The notes below the pieces were generated by a model. The model ran no database searches, was not told where the DNA came from, and saw only the letters and a program-made list of their open reading frames with translations. The position numbers were made by a program, and so were the translations under genes. Source: Pseudomonas farris (GTDB taxonomy: Bacteria > Pseudomonadota > Gammaproteobacteria > Pseudomonadales > Pseudomonadaceae). From it: DNA of 64,000 nucleotides. The DNA lies in contig NZ_JAHSTV010000007.1 in NCBI RefSeq assembly GCF_019145235.1, forward strand, positions 62,001 through 126,000, given 5' to 3'. Below are positions 46,785-60,767 of this stretch, piece by piece (position 1 is the first letter of the stretch; every line of letters starts with the position of its first letter).

Positions 46785-46808
46785 AAAAGGCGCCTTTCGG
46801 CGCCTTTT
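46785..46808 (-). terminator. clpA rho-independent terminator
   Basis: AAAAGGCGCC-TTTC-GGCGCCTTTT forms a perfect ten-base stem followed by T residues on the reverse strand, 17 bases after the clpA stop. Confidence 0.9.
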
Positions 46809-46825
46809 GCTTTATCGCGTTAACG

Positions 46826-49096
46826 TCAGGCCATTTCAGCCGTGGTCTCGAACTCGAAGGTCAGCTCGCCGTCCTTGATGTCGATGTGTACCACACCGCC
46901 ATGTTCGGCCAGTTCGCCAAAGAGGATCTCTTCGGCCAGTGGACGCTTGATCTTGTCCTGGATCAAACGCGCCATTGGACGAGCGCCCATTGCCGAGTCG
47001 TAGCCACCGGCCGCCAGCCAGCTGCGAGCCGCGTCGGTGACTTCCAGCAGCACACGCTTGTCTTCCAGCTGCGCCTGAAGTTCGGTGAGGAACTTGTCCA
47101 CCACGCTTTTGATGACCTCATGGCTGAGGCGACCAAACTGGATAATGGTGTCCAGACGGTTACGGAATTCCGGCGTGAAGCTCTTCTTGATCACTTCCAT
47201 CGCATCGGACGAGTGGTCCTGATAGGTGAAACCGATCGAAGCACGCGCTGCAGTCTCGGCACCGGCGTTGGTCGTCATGATGACGATCACGTTACGGAAG
47301 TCCGCCTTGCGCCCGTTGTTATCGGTCAGCGTACCGTGGTCCATGACCTGCAACAGCAGGTTGAAGACTTCCGGATGCGCCTTCTCGATTTCATCGAGCA
47401 GCAGCACGCAGTGAGGCTGCTTGGTGATGGCTTCGGTCAGCAGACCGCCCTGATCGAACCCGACATAGCCTGGAGGGGCACCGATCAGACGCGATACGGT
47501 GTGGCGCTCCATGTACTCGGACATGTCGAAGCGAACCAGTTCGACCCCCAACGCCTTGGCCAATTGCCGCGCGGCCTCGGTTTTACCCACACCGGTCGGC
47601 CCTGCGAACAGGAACGAACCGACGGGCTTGTCAGGCGACTTGAGGCCGGCACGGGACAGTTTGATCGCGGTCGACAGAGAATCGATCGCCGCATCCTGGC
47701 CAAATACCGTGAGTTTCAGGTCACGCTCAAGGTTACGCAGCAGCTCTTTGTCGGAACTGGTGACGTGCTTTGGCGGAATTCGCGCGATTTTCGCGACGAT
47801 GTCCTCGACCTGAGCCACTTCGATGCGCTTCACCCGCTTCTCGATCGGTTGCAGACGCTGATAGGCGCCCGCCTCGTCGATAACGTCGATGGCCTTGTCC
47901 GGCATGTGCCGGTCATTGATGTAACGCGAGGCCAGTTCAGCAGCGGCACGCAGCGCTTCATCGCTGTATTCGATGTTGTGGTGCGCTTCGAAACGCCCTT
48001 TCAGGCCACGCAGGATGCCAATGGTGTCTTCCACCGAAGGTTCCGACACATCGACCTTCTGGAAGCGCCGAGCCAGAGCACGGTCCTTCTCGAAGATCCC
48101 ACGGAATTCCTGGAACGTGGTCGAACCGATGCAGCGAATGTCGCCCGAAGACAGCAATGGCTTGAGCAGGTTCGAAGCATCCATGACGCCACCGGACGCA
48201 GCGCCCGCACCAATGATGGTGTGGATCTCGTCGATGAACAGGATCGCCTGCGGACGTTTCTTCAGCTCATTGAGCAGCGCCTTGAAACGCTTCTCGAAAT
48301 CGCCGCGGTATTTGGTCCCGGCCAGCAAAGCCCCCAGATCGAGGGAATACACCACGCTGTTGGCCAGCAGATCCGGCACCTGATTGTCGACAATGCGTTT
48401 GGCCAGGCCTTCGGCAATCGCGGTTTTACCCACGCCCGCCTCGCCCACCAGCAGCGGATTGTTTTTGCGACGACGCGCGAGGATCTGCGCGACGCGCTCG
48501 ACTTCCAGCTCACGGCCTACCAACGGATCGATACGACCCTGGCGCGCGAGTTCGTTGAGGTTGCTGGCATAAGCATCCAGAGGATTGCCTGAAGAGGAAG
48601 ACTCACCGCCCTCGTCGTCCTGCATATCTTGTTCACCTTCAGAGTGATCGCCATGCCCCGGCACTTTGGAAATGCCATGGGCGATGTAGTTGACGACATC
48701 GATGCGCGCAACGCTCTGCTGTTTCAGCAGAAACACTGCCTGACTCTCTTGCTCACTGAAGATTGCAACCAGCACGTTAGCGCCAGTCACTTCGCGTTTG
48801 CCCGAGCTCTGTACGTGAAAGACAGCACGTTGCAGTACACGCTGGAAGCCCAGGGTTGGCTGGGTTTCACGATCCTCGTCATGAAGAGGGATCAATGGCG
48901 TGGTGGAGTCGATGAACTCCTGCAGATCATGCTTGAGTTTGTCGAGGTTTGCGCCGCAGGCACGCAAAACGGTGGCGGCAGCCTCATTATCCAATAGGGC
49001 CAGCAGAAGGTGCTCGACGGTCATGAATTCATGACGCTTCGAACGAGCCTCCTTGAAGGCAAGATTGAGGGTGACTTCGAGCTCGCGGTTTAACAT
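46826..49096 (-). CDS. clpA: ATP-dependent Clp protease ATP-binding subunit ClpA
   Basis: 756 residues: N-domain with two repeats ([35 protein letters not shown]), first AAA module with Walker [14 protein letters not shown] and Walker [15 protein letters not shown], second AAA module with [13 protein letters not shown] and [16 protein letters not shown]. It unfolds substrates for ClpP and works with ClpS on N-degron proteins. It lies 30 bases after clpS in one operon and ends at a strong terminator. Confidence 0.97.
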   Translation of the reverse strand: MLNRELEVTLNLAFKEARSKRHEFMTVEHLLLALLDNEAAATVLRACGANLDKLKHDLQEFIDSTTPLIPLHDEDRETQPTLGFQRVLQRAVFHVQSSGKREVTGANVLVAIFSEQESQAVFLLKQQSVARIDVVNYIAHGISKVPGHGDHSEGEQDMQDDEGGESSSSGNPLDAYASNLNELARQGRIDPLVGRELEVERVAQILARRRKNNPLLVGEAGVGKTAIAEGLAKRIVDNQVPDLLANSVVYSLDLGALLAGTKYRGDFEKRFKALLNELKKRPQAILFIDEIHTIIGAGAASGGVMDASNLLKPLLSSGDIRCIGSTTFQEFRGIFEKDRALARRFQKVDVSEPSVEDTIGILRGLKGRFEAHHNIEYSDEALRAAAELASRYINDRHMPDKAIDVIDEAGAYQRLQPIEKRVKRIEVAQVEDIVAKIARIPPKHVTSSDKELLRNLERDLKLTVFGQDAAIDSLSTAIKLSRAGLKSPDKPVGSFLFAGPTGVGKTEAARQLAKALGVELVRFDMSEYMERHTVSRLIGAPPGYVGFDQGGLLTEAITKQPHCVLLLDEIEKAHPEVFNLLLQVMDHGTLTDNNGRKADFRNVIVIMTTNAGAETAARASIGFTYQDHSSDAMEVIKKSFTPEFRNRLDTIIQFGRLSHEVIKSVVDKFLTELQAQLEDKRVLLEVTDAARSWLAAGGYDSAMGARPMARLIQDKIKRPLAEEILFGELAEHGGVVHIDIKDGELTFEFETTAEMA

Positions 49097-49126
49097 AGCT
49101 TCACCTCATACCCAAGTGGTCGGCGA

Positions 49127-49489
49127 TTAACCGTCCTTCTCGATTTCACAGAGTAGCGGATGCTGGCTTTCCCTGGCGTACTGGTTGACCTGCATGGCCT
49201 TGGTCTCGGCGATGTCGCGGGTAAACACTCCACATACTGCCCGTCCTTCTGTGTGGACGGCCAGCATGACCTTGGTCGCCAGCTCGCGATTCAGGTTAAA
49301 AAACACCTCGAGCACTTCGACGACGAAATCCATCGGTGTGTAGTCATCGTTGAACAAAACCACCTTGTACATCGGTGGCGCCTGTAAAGCAGGCTTAGCC
49401 TCCTGAACAGCAATGCCTGCGGAATCGTCGTCGTGTAAATCAGGGCGATCCTGATTGAATGTTAGTCGAATCTGGCTGATTGCATGCAT
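49127..49489 (-). CDS. clpS: ClpA adaptor ClpS
   Basis: 120 residues: [17 protein letters not shown] (disordered N-terminal extension) then the ClpS core [80 protein letters not shown]. The Asn-Asp of [10 protein letters not shown] and the His of VHTEG form the N-degron pocket. It delivers proteins with N-terminal Leu, Phe, Tyr or Trp to ClpA. It precedes clpA in the operon. Confidence 0.96.
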   Translation of the reverse strand: MHAISQIRLTFNQDRPDLHDDDSAGIAVQEAKPALQAPPMYKVVLFNDDYTPMDFVVEVLEVFFNLNRELATKVMLAVHTEGRAVCGVFTRDIAETKAMQVNQYARESQHPLLCEIEKDG

Positions 49490-49713
49490 GGAAAGAAAGG
49501 TTCGTCAGTTGTGCAAATACAGTGGTGGGGGCGGTTATGAACGTTTTCAACTCCGACTGCCCGGTCACCTTGACTATCGGAAAATCGGTGTTACAACCAA
49601 TAGAGCCCACAGTGGGTAAAAAAGGTCCGCGGAGTCAATCTTATTTGCAGATTAGACTGCGGATTAACTGGATGATACTCCAGTGATGGAGTCTGTTGCA
49701 GAGGGATATGGGT

Positions 49714-49998
49714 ATGGCTGTCGGTAAGGTGAAATGGTTCAACAATGCCAAGGGGTTCGGTTTCATTAACACCGACGCCAGAGAAGGTCGCGACGAGGAT
49801 GGCAAGGACATCGATTTCTTTGCCCACTATTCGGTTATTAAAATGGAAGGTTACAAGACCCTCAAAGCCGGACAAGCCGTAAGTTTCGAGATTATTCAGG
49901 GCCCCAAGGGGCTTCACGCGGTGAATATTGCACCCGCTGACAGCGCTAATGAACAGGCTGCGCACGCCACCCTGCAACAAGAAACAGTGTCGAGCTGA
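49714..49998 (+). CDS. cspD: Cold-shock-like protein CspD
   Basis: 94 residues with a cold-shock domain: [21 protein letters not shown] (RNP-1) then an insertion, and [40 protein letters not shown] (RNP-2). The insertion (EGRDEDGKD) lengthens the usual loop. It binds single-stranded nucleic acid and in E. coli slows DNA replication in stationary phase. ATG 49714 has GAGGG eight bases upstream; the ATG at 49708 lies too close. Divergent from clpS. Confidence 0.93.
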   Translation: MAVGKVKWFNNAKGFGFINTDAREGRDEDGKDIDFFAHYSVIKMEGYKTLKAGQAVSFEIIQGPKGLHAVNIAPADSANEQAAHATLQQETVSS

Positions 49999-50020
49999 CG
50001 CAACCTAATCATCCAGTCAT

Positions 50021-50049
50021 AAAAAAACCGCCCGAAGGCGGTTTTTTTT
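50021..50049. terminator. Bidirectional terminator of cspD and icd
   Basis: AAAACCGCC-CGAA-GGCGGTTTT with long A and T runs on both sides, between convergent cspD and icd. Confidence 0.92.
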
Positions 50050-50059
50050 GTCAGCTGGC

Positions 50060-51316
50060 TTACATGTGCGAGATCAACGCATCACCAAACGCGGAAGACG
50101 ACAGCAGTTTCGCGCCCTCCATCAGACGTTCGAAGTCATAGGTCACGGTTTTCGCGGAGATCGCGCCGTTGGTGCCTTTGATGATCAAATCGGCCGCTTC
50201 GGTCCAGCCCATGTGACGCAGCATCATCTCGGCGGACAGGATCAACGAACCCGGGTTGACCTGGTCCTTGCCGGCGTACTTCGGCGCAGTCCCGTGGGTC
50301 GCTTCAAACATGGCCACGGTGTCGGACAGGTTGGCACCCGGCGCGATACCGATACCGCCCACTTCGGCCGCCAGGGCGTCGGAGAGGTAGTCGCCATTGA
50401 GGTTCAGGGTCGCAATCACATCGTACTCGGCCGGGCGCAGCAGGATCTGCTGGAGCATGGCGTCGGCGATGGCGTCCTTGACGATGACGTTCTTGCCGGT
50501 TTTCGGGTTCTTGAACTGCATCCACGGACCGCCGTCGAGCAGGGTCGCGCCGAATTCTTCAGCGGCCACTTCGTAGGCCCATTCCTTGAAGGCACCTTCG
50601 GTGAACTTCATGATGTTGCCTTTGTGCACGATGGTCAGCGAATCGCGGTCGTTGTCGACCACATACTGCAGAGCCTTGCGCGCCAGACGCTTGGTGCCTT
50701 CCAGGGAAACCGGCTTGACGCCGATACCGCAGTTTTCGTCGAAACGGATCTTGGTGACGCCCATTTCTTCTTTAAGGAACTTGATGACCTTGGTCGCTTC
50801 CGGCGAACCGGCTTTCCATTCGATACCGGCATAAATGTCTTCCGAGTTTTCACGGAAGATGGTCATGTCGACGTCGCCTGGCTTCTTGACCGGGCTCGGT
50901 ACGCCTTCGAACCAGCGCACCGGGCGCAGGCAGACATACAGGTCGAGCTGCTGACGCAGGGCCACGTTCAGCGAACGAATGCCGCCGCCGACCGGCGTGG
51001 TCAGAGGGCCCTTGATGGAAACCACGTAATCCTTGACCGCGTCCAGGGTTTCCTGAGGCAGCCAGGTGTCCTGATCGTAAACCTGAGTCGCTTTCTCCCC
51101 GGCGTAGACTTCCATCCAGGAAATTTTGCGCTCGCCGCCGTAAGCCTTCTTAACAGCAGCATCGACAACCTTGATCATGACCGGGCTGATATCAACGCCA
51201 ATACCATCGCCTTCGATGAAGGGGATGATCGGGTTGTTAGGAACATTGAGAGAATGGTCCGCGTTGACGGTGATTTTGTCGCCGACGGCTGGAACCTGAA
51301 TCTTCTTGTATCCCAT
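50060..51316 (-). CDS. icd: NADP-dependent isocitrate dehydrogenase, homodimeric
   Basis: 418 residues starting [42 protein letters not shown]. The catalytic and regulatory serine loop is [25 protein letters not shown] (the Ser phosphorylated by AceK in E. coli). The C-terminal part has [30 protein letters not shown]. It converts isocitrate to 2-oxoglutarate. ATG 51316 has GGAG upstream; the frame open to 51385 is not conserved. Divergent from idh. Confidence 0.96.
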   Translation of the reverse strand: MGYKKIQVPAVGDKITVNADHSLNVPNNPIIPFIEGDGIGVDISPVMIKVVDAAVKKAYGGERKISWMEVYAGEKATQVYDQDTWLPQETLDAVKDYVVSIKGPLTTPVGGGIRSLNVALRQQLDLYVCLRPVRWFEGVPSPVKKPGDVDMTIFRENSEDIYAGIEWKAGSPEATKVIKFLKEEMGVTKIRFDENCGIGVKPVSLEGTKRLARKALQYVVDNDRDSLTIVHKGNIMKFTEGAFKEWAYEVAAEEFGATLLDGGPWMQFKNPKTGKNVIVKDAIADAMLQQILLRPAEYDVIATLNLNGDYLSDALAAEVGGIGIAPGANLSDTVAMFEATHGTAPKYAGKDQVNPGSLILSAEMMLRHMGWTEAADLIIKGTNGAISAKTVTYDFERLMEGAKLLSSSAFGDALISHM

Positions 51317-54034
<2,718 letters not shown>

Positions 54035-54052
54035 GGTTGTAAGGATGCAAAG

Positions 54053-54078
54053 AAGCCCCGGCCCAGTGCCGGGGTTTC
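54053..54078 (+). terminator. idh rho-independent terminator
   Basis: AAGCCCCGGC and GCCGGGGTTT pair around a short loop, 18 bases after idh. Confidence 0.88.
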
Positions 54079-54121
54079 TGTTTCTGGCGTTCACACCCTT
54101 CCAATGTGAACACTGGACCAA

Positions 54122-54227
54122 TGTGGGAGCGGGCTTGCTCGCGAATGCGGTTTATCATTCAACATTCATGCTGGCTGACCCACCGCTTTCGCGAGCAAGT
54201 CGAATCGTCGCACCGCCGCTCCCACAT
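54122..54227. repeat. REPIN doublet with a chimeric right arm
   Basis: The left arm is the usual TGTGGGAGCGGGCTTGCTCG. The right arm is CGCGAGCAAG, then 16 extra bases (TCGAATCGTCGCACCG), then CCGCTCCCACAT. The extra piece resembles the other REP class of this species (GGTGCGACGATTCGA on the other strand). Confidence 0.85.
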
Positions 54228-54264
54228 TGACCGTGTTTCAATATTCAAAATTCGAGGAAGCTTC

Positions 54265-54711
54265 ATGGATTGGCTACCCCACATCACCGTCGCCACCATC
54301 GTCGAAGACAATGGTCGCTTCCTGATGGTCGAAGAACTCAAGCACGGACAAACGGTGCTTAACCAACCGGCCGGCCATTTGGACCCGGACGAAACCCTGA
54401 TCGAAGCCGCCGTGCGTGAAACCCTTGAGGAAACCGGCTGGGACGTCAAGCCGACAGGCGTGGTGGGCATTTATCTCTACACCGCCCCGAGCAACGGCGT
54501 GGCTTACCAGCGGGTCTGCTTCACCGCAAAACCGCTCAAACACCACCCGGACTATCAGCTGGATGACGGTATCGTCGGCGCAAAATGGCTGACGCGTGAC
54601 GAACTGCTGCAACAGCGCGCAAACTGGCGCAGTGAGCTGATCATCCGTTGTATCGATGATTATCTGGACGGCAAACACTTCGGTCTCGAACTGATCCGCC
54701 CTTCTCTTTAG
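54265..54711 (+). CDS. nudJ: Nudix phosphatase NudJ-like
   Basis: 148 residues with a perfect Nudix box GHLDPDETLIEAAVRETLEETGW preceded by NQPA. The start MDWLPHITVATIVEDNGRFLMVEELKHGQTVLNQPA matches the NudJ branch, which hydrolyses nucleoside di- and triphosphates and, in E. coli, thiamine pyrimidine pyrophosphate. GAGGAAGC precedes ATG 54265. It is followed by mnmA. Confidence 0.92.
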   Translation: MDWLPHITVATIVEDNGRFLMVEELKHGQTVLNQPAGHLDPDETLIEAAVRETLEETGWDVKPTGVVGIYLYTAPSNGVAYQRVCFTAKPLKHHPDYQLDDGIVGAKWLTRDELLQQRANWRSELIIRCIDDYLDGKHFGLELIRPSL

Positions 54712-54770
54712 CCTTGCGGGCTTCGGCCTGCTAGAATCGCGTCCTTTTTAAAGACACTCATTGAATCCCT

Positions 54771-55904
54771 ATGCGTGATCCAGCCCCTTCTGACACACAA
54801 AAGAAGCGCGTCATTGTCGGCATGTCCGGCGGCGTGGACTCTTCCGTTTCCGCTCTCCTGCTGATTGAGCAGGGTTATGAGGTGGAAGGCCTGTTCATGA
54901 AGAACTGGGAAGAAGACGATGGAACGGAATACTGCACCGCCATGGATGACCTGGCGGATGCTCAGGCCGTGTGCGACAAGATTGGCATCAAGCTGCACAC
55001 CGCCAACTTCGCCGCCGAGTACTGGGACAACGTGTTCGAGCATTTCCTGGCCGAATACAAGGCCGGCCGCACGCCGAACCCGGACATCCTCTGCAACCGC
55101 GAAATCAAGTTCAAGGCGTTCCTCGACTACGCCATGATGCTCGGTGCCGACCTGATCGCCACCGGCCACTACGTACGTCGCCGTGACATCGATGGCCGCA
55201 CCGAATTGCTCAAGGGCCTGGATCCGAACAAGGACCAGAGCTACTTCCTGCACGCCGTCGGCGGCGAACAGATTGCCAAGACTCTGTTCCCGGTCGGCGA
55301 ACTGGAAAAACCCGAAGTGCGCGCGATTGCCGAGAAACATGACCTGGCCACCGCGAAGAAAAAGGATTCCACCGGGATCTGCTTTATCGGCGAACGCCGC
55401 TTCAGCGACTTCCTCAAGCAATACCTGCCGGCCCAGCCAGGCGAGATCAAGACCACCGAAGGCGAAGTCATCGGCCGTCACCATGGCTTGATGTATCACA
55501 CCATCGGCCAACGCCAGGGCTTGGGCATAGGCGGCTTGAAAGACGCCAGTGACGAGCCGTGGTACGTGCTGATCAAGGACCTGGAACACAACGAACTGAT
55601 CGTTGGCCAGGGCAACGATCACCCTTATTTGTTCTCCCGCGCCCTGCTCGCCTCGGACATCTATTGGGTCAACCCGATCGACTTGACCGAGCCGCGCAAG
55701 CTGACCGCCAAAGTGCGTTATCGCCAGAGCGACCAGCCTTGCACACTGGAAAAGACTGCCACCGGCTACCGCGCGACCTTCGATGACCCGCAACGCGCGG
55801 TCACCCCAGGCCAATCCGTGGTGTTCTACGACGGTGAAATCTGCCTCGGCGGTGGCGTGATCGAAGTGGCCGAACCCTGGACCAGCAAGGGTCAGCGTTC
55901 ATGA
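54771..55904 (+). CDS. mnmA: tRNA 2-thiouridine(34) synthase MnmA
   Basis: 377 residues with the PP-loop [18 protein letters not shown], the first catalytic Cys in [19 protein letters not shown] and the second in [13 protein letters not shown]. It adds sulfur, brought by TusE, to U34 of tRNA-Lys, -Glu and -Gln. The TusE donor is encoded at 33247. It overlaps the hflD start by ATGA, as usual in Pseudomonas. Confidence 0.96.
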   Translation: MRDPAPSDTQKKRVIVGMSGGVDSSVSALLLIEQGYEVEGLFMKNWEEDDGTEYCTAMDDLADAQAVCDKIGIKLHTANFAAEYWDNVFEHFLAEYKAGRTPNPDILCNREIKFKAFLDYAMMLGADLIATGHYVRRRDIDGRTELLKGLDPNKDQSYFLHAVGGEQIAKTLFPVGELEKPEVRAIAEKHDLATAKKKDSTGICFIGERRFSDFLKQYLPAQPGEIKTTEGEVIGRHHGLMYHTIGQRQGLGIGGLKDASDEPWYVLIKDLEHNELIVGQGNDHPYLFSRALLASDIYWVNPIDLTEPRKLTAKVRYRQSDQPCTLEKTATGYRATFDDPQRAVTPGQSVVFYDGEICLGGGVIEVAEPWTSKGQRS

Positions 55905-56524
55905 GCCCGACTCAGGAGCAATTGACAGCCCTGGGCGGCGTGTTTCTCGCCGCCGTACTGGTCGACAAAATCGCCAAGAGCGGCCAGACCAACGAAGCCG
56001 GCCTGACCTGCATGCTCGGCAGCCTGCTGATTCGCGACCCCAAGGACACGCTGGAAGTCTATGGCGGTGACGACATCAACCTGCGTGAAGGCTACCGCGC
56101 CTTGATCGGCGCTCTGGAGCGCGACCCCAGCACCCTTCAGCGCGAACCGCTGCGCTATGCCCTGTCAATGCTGGGGCTGGAGCGTCAATTGGCCAAGCGC
56201 GAAGACATGTTGGAAGTGATCGGCAAGCGTTTGCCACAGATCCAGTCTCAGGTCGAACACTTCGGCCCGGCTCATGAAAACGTAATCGCCGCCTGCGGTG
56301 CGCTGTATCAGGACACCCTGAGCACCCTGCGCCAACGGATTCAGGTGCATGGCGACATGCGCAACCTGCAGCAACCGAGCAATGCTTCGAAGATTCGCGC
56401 GCTGCTGCTGGCCGGGATCCGTTCGGCACGCCTGTGGCGGCAGTTGGGCGGTCATCGCTGGCAGTTGGTGATCAGCCGGCGCAAGTTGCTTAAAGAGCTT
56501 TACCCGCTGATGCGCAGCAGCTGA
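55901..56524 (+). CDS. hflD: High-frequency lysogenization protein HflD
   Basis: 207 residues, mostly helical: [65 protein letters not shown], matching HflD. It is a peripheral membrane protein; in E. coli it affects lambda CII. Start ATG 55901 overlaps mnmA's end, so the two genes are coupled. purB follows with its own leader. Confidence 0.94.
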   Translation: MSPTQEQLTALGGVFLAAVLVDKIAKSGQTNEAGLTCMLGSLLIRDPKDTLEVYGGDDINLREGYRALIGALERDPSTLQREPLRYALSMLGLERQLAKREDMLEVIGKRLPQIQSQVEHFGPAHENVIAACGALYQDTLSTLRQRIQVHGDMRNLQQPSNASKIRALLLAGIRSARLWRQLGGHRWQLVISRRKLLKELYPLMRSS

Positions 56525-56564
56525 ACCGCGCCTGCAATACCGCTTTGTAGTCAGTAACGCGTAA

Positions 56565-58022
<1,458 letters not shown>

Positions 58023-58043
58023 TCGACCGCTGTACCCGTTTGA

Positions 58044-58070
58044 GACGCCCGGCAGCGCCGGGCGTTTTTA
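58044..58070 (+). terminator. purB rho-independent terminator
   Basis: ACGCCCGGC-AGC-GCCGGGCGT followed by TTTT, 22 bases after purB. Confidence 0.92.
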
Positions 58071-58108
58071 TTCCCGTCTGAAAAGTGCTTTTTTTCAATA
58101 GGTTACAC

Positions 58109-59278
58109 ATGAATCCTGACATTCCTCTTCAACTTCTGGGCGGCATCACGGCGCGCGAATTCCTGCGTGACTACTGGCAGAAAAAACCCCTGCTGATCCG
58201 TCAGGCGATCCCTGATTTCGAAAGCCCGATCGACGCCGACGAACTGGCCGGCCTGGCGCTGGAAGAAGAAGTCGAATCGCGCCTGATCATCGAGCACGGC
58301 GAGCGCCCTTGGGAATTGCGCCGCGGCCCGTTCGCCGAAGACGAATTCAGCAAGTTGCCGGAACGCGAGTGGACCCTGCTGGTTCAAGCCGTTGATCAGT
58401 TCGTGCCGGAAGTCAGCGAACTGCTGGAAAACTTCCGTTTCCTGCCGAGCTGGCGCATCGACGACGTGATGATCAGCTTCGCTGCTCCAGGTGGCAGCGT
58501 GGGTCCGCACTTCGACAACTACGACGTGTTCCTGCTGCAAGGCCACGGCAAGCGCAACTGGAAAATCGGCCAGATGTGCGATTCCGAGAGCAAGCTGCTG
58601 CAACACGCCGACTTGCGCATCCTCGCTGATTTCGAAGCCACCGATGAGTGGGTTCTGGAACCGGGCGACATGCTCTACCTGCCGCCGCGCCTGGCTCACT
58701 GCGGCGTGGCCGTTGACGATTGCATGACTTACTCGGTCGGTTTCCGCGCGCCGAGCGCCAGTGAAGTGCTGACCCACTTCACCGACTTCCTCAGCCAGTT
58801 CCTGTCGGACGAAGAGCGTTACACCGACGCCGACGCCCTGCCGGCGGTCGATCCTCATCAGATCCAGCACGACGCCCTCGATCGCCTGAAAAGCCTGCTG
58901 GCCGAGCACATGAGCGACGAGCGCTTGCTGCTGACCTGGTTCGGCCAATTCATGACCGAGCCGCGCTACCCTGAGCTGGTGGCTGGCCCGGAAGAGATCG
59001 AAGAAGAAGACTTGCTCGCCAGCCTCGAGCAAGGCGCGATCCTGATCCGCAACCCGAGCGCGCGCATGGCCTGGTCTGAAGTCGATGACGATCTTCTGCT
59101 GTTCGCCAGCGGCCAGAGCCGTTACCTGCCGGGCAAACTGCGCGAGCTGCTGAAAATGATCTGCGCCGCCGACGCCCTGCATACCGACAACCTTGGCGAG
59201 TGGCTGAGCGACGAAGACGGTCGCGGCCTGCTGTGCGAGTTGGTCAAGCAAGGCAGCCTGGGGTTTGCTGATGAATAA
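58109..59278 (+). CDS. roxA: 50S ribosomal protein uL16 3-hydroxylase (JmjC cupin)
   Basis: 389 residues of the RoxA/YcfD group. Start LGGITAREFLRDYWQKKPLLIRQAIP, and the JmjC-type cupin metal site APGGSVGPHFDNYDVFLLQGHGKRNWKIG (His-x-Asp) with the distal His in PPRLAHCGVAVDD. It uses 2-oxoglutarate and iron to hydroxylate an Arg of ribosomal protein uL16 in E. coli. ATG 58109; the next gene starts inside its last codons. Confidence 0.93.
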   Translation: MNPDIPLQLLGGITAREFLRDYWQKKPLLIRQAIPDFESPIDADELAGLALEEEVESRLIIEHGERPWELRRGPFAEDEFSKLPEREWTLLVQAVDQFVPEVSELLENFRFLPSWRIDDVMISFAAPGGSVGPHFDNYDVFLLQGHGKRNWKIGQMCDSESKLLQHADLRILADFEATDEWVLEPGDMLYLPPRLAHCGVAVDDCMTYSVGFRAPSASEVLTHFTDFLSQFLSDEERYTDADALPAVDPHQIQHDALDRLKSLLAEHMSDERLLLTWFGQFMTEPRYPELVAGPEEIEEEDLLASLEQGAILIRNPSARMAWSEVDDDLLLFASGQSRYLPGKLRELLKMICAADALHTDNLGEWLSDEDGRGLLCELVKQGSLGFADE

Positions 59279-59696
59279 AATTCACGTACGTGTCGCAGAC
59301 TGGCAAAAGGACAACGCCGAGATCCGGCGCATTCGTGAGACGGTGTTCATCGCCGAGCAATCCGTTCCGCCTGAGCTGGAATGGGATGCTGATGACGCAA
59401 CGGCAGTCCACTTTCTGGCCTTTGAAGGCGACTTCCCGATCGGCACTGCCCGCCTGCTGCCAGATGGTCACATTGGCCGGGTGTCGGTGCTGAAGGACTG
59501 GCGCGGCTTGAAAGTCGGCGATGCGCTGATGCAAGCGGTGATCGGTGAAGCCGAGGAACGCGGGTTGAAGCAGCAGATGCTGAGCGCGCAAGTGCAGGCC
59601 ACGGCGTTCTATGAGCGTTTGGGTTTCAGCATGGTCAGTGAGGAATTCCTGGAAGCCGGGATTCCGCATGTGGACATGGTGCGGCACTCGGCATAA
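59271..59696 (+). CDS. GNAT-family N-acetyltransferase
   Basis: 141 residues: ADWQKDNAEIRRIRETVFIAEQSVPPELEWDADDATAVHFLAF at the N-terminus and the acetyl-CoA loop RVSVLKDWRGLKVGDALMQAVIGEAEERG. It belongs to the ElaA-like or small GNAT group usually next to roxA in Pseudomonas. ATG 59271 overlaps the roxA end by eight bases. Substrate unknown. Confidence 0.88.
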   Translation: MNKIHVRVADWQKDNAEIRRIRETVFIAEQSVPPELEWDADDATAVHFLAFEGDFPIGTARLLPDGHIGRVSVLKDWRGLKVGDALMQAVIGEAEERGLKQQMLSAQVQATAFYERLGFSMVSEEFLEAGIPHVDMVRHSA

Positions 59697-59710
59697 CACC
59701 GAGGTGCTGC

Positions 59711-59805
59711 CATCGCGAGCAGGCTCGCTCCCACAGTGAATTGATGGTGTTGCTGCAATCTGTAACAACACCTAAAACCCTGTGGGAGCGAGCCTGCTCG
59801 CGATG
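59711..59805. repeat. REPIN doublet, GAGCGAGCCTGCTCGCGAT class
   Basis: CATCGCGAGCAGGCTCGCTCCCACAG at the left and CTGTGGGAGCGAGCCTGCTCGCGATG at the right, 45 bases apart. It is a sequence variant of the main REP class in the reverse topology. Confidence 0.9.
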
Positions 59806-59822
59806 AGGCCCTGAAGAACACC

Positions 59823-59862
59823 ACAAAACGCCCCGCCATCCTCGGATGCCGGGGCGTTTTGC
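59823..59862. terminator. Terminator after the GNAT gene
   Basis: CAAAACGCCCCG and CGGGGCGTTTTG form a 12-base stem with a run of T residues. Confidence 0.88.
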
Positions 59863-59939
59863 TGTCTACGATTCAACTTGCCCCACCGCGAGCCGACAAA
59901 CTGGCAATATCAAGACTTTAAAGGCCGGAGATAACGGAT

Positions 59940-60701
59940 ATGTCCCTACGCACCCTCCTCACCACGCTGCTGCTGACCTGCAGTTTTTCGGTCATGGCCG
60001 CCACCGAGATCGTGCCCCTGAACTATCGCACCAGCGCCGACCTGCTGCCGGTGGCGCAGGATTTCATCGGCAAGGATGGCCAGGTCAGCGCCTATGGCAA
60101 TCAGCTGATTGTCAACGCAGAACAACGCAGGATCGACGAACTTAAGGCCTTGATCAGCCAACTCGATGTGGCCGCCAAACGCTTGCTGATCACCGTCGAC
60201 ACCAACGAAAACAACTTCCAGGGCGATCAGGGGTACTCGGTCAACGGCGCCAAGCCGAGCCAGACGCGCATCATCAACCGCAGCACCGACAGTCGCGACG
60301 GCGGTATCCAGCAGGTTCAGGCCAGTGAAGGCACACCGGCGCTGATCCAGGTCGGCCAGAGTGTGCCGCTCACCAGCACCCAGACCGATTCCTATGGCGA
60401 CCTGCGCAGCCAAACTGAATACCGCAACGTCACCCAAGGCTTCTACGTCACCGCGAGCGTCACCGGCGACATCGTTCATCTGGCAATCAGTACTAACCGT
60501 GACCGGATGAGCCAGGAACGTCCCGATGTAGTGAACGTGCAAAGCACCGACACAACTGTCAGCGGCCGACTGGGTGAATGGATCACCCTGGCGGGCGTGA
60601 ATCGCCAGACTCAAGCCGACAAACAAGGCCTGACCCGCAGCTACTCGACTCAAGGCCGGGATGACATGACCCTACGGGTGAAAGTCGATACGCTGGACTA
60701 A
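59940..60701 (+). CDS. Secretin N-terminal-domain-like periplasmic protein
   Basis: 253 residues: signal peptide (MSLRTLLTTLLLTCSFSVMA), then TEIVPLNYRTSADLLPVAQDFIGKDGQVSAYGNQLIVNAEQRRIDELKALISQLDVAAKRLLITV, the ring-forming (NolW/N1-like) domain found in type II, III and IV pilus secretins. The rest is strand-rich (GTPALIQVGQSVPLTSTQTDSYGD) like the start of a secretin core but lacks the outer-membrane barrel. GGAGATAAC precedes the ATG. It stands alone, near aceA in Pseudomonas. Confidence 0.82.
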   Translation: MSLRTLLTTLLLTCSFSVMAATEIVPLNYRTSADLLPVAQDFIGKDGQVSAYGNQLIVNAEQRRIDELKALISQLDVAAKRLLITVDTNENNFQGDQGYSVNGAKPSQTRIINRSTDSRDGGIQQVQASEGTPALIQVGQSVPLTSTQTDSYGDLRSQTEYRNVTQGFYVTASVTGDIVHLAISTNRDRMSQERPDVVNVQSTDTTVSGRLGEWITLAGVNRQTQADKQGLTRSYSTQGRDDMTLRVKVDTLD

Positions 60702-60741
60702 AGCACCAAAAACTGACTGATTAGTCGTATTAGACCAAAGA

Positions 60742-60767
60742 TGTAGTGCTTAAAAAAAAGCACTACA
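60742..60767. promoter_or_regulatory. Long palindrome in the aceA promoter region, candidate RccR operator
   Basis: TGTAGTGCTT at 60742-60751 and AAGCACTACA at 60758-60767 are exact inverted copies around six A bases. A probable promoter follows: TTGACG at 60774-60779 and CATGAT at 60797-60802, 17 bases apart. From memory, the regulator RccR of P. fluorescens controls aceA through a pseudo-palindrome of about 28 bases; the arm sequence here is my own reading and has not been checked. Confidence 0.55.

Noticed and set aside
46616..48592. 658-codon forward frame
   Set aside because: Antisense to clpA and crossing its terminator and a REPIN; the protein sequence has no domain character.
60742..60767. 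Palindrome upstream of aceA taken as a terminator
   Set aside because: No run of T follows on the forward strand and no gene on the reverse strand ends here; the position ahead of a promoter suits an operator better.
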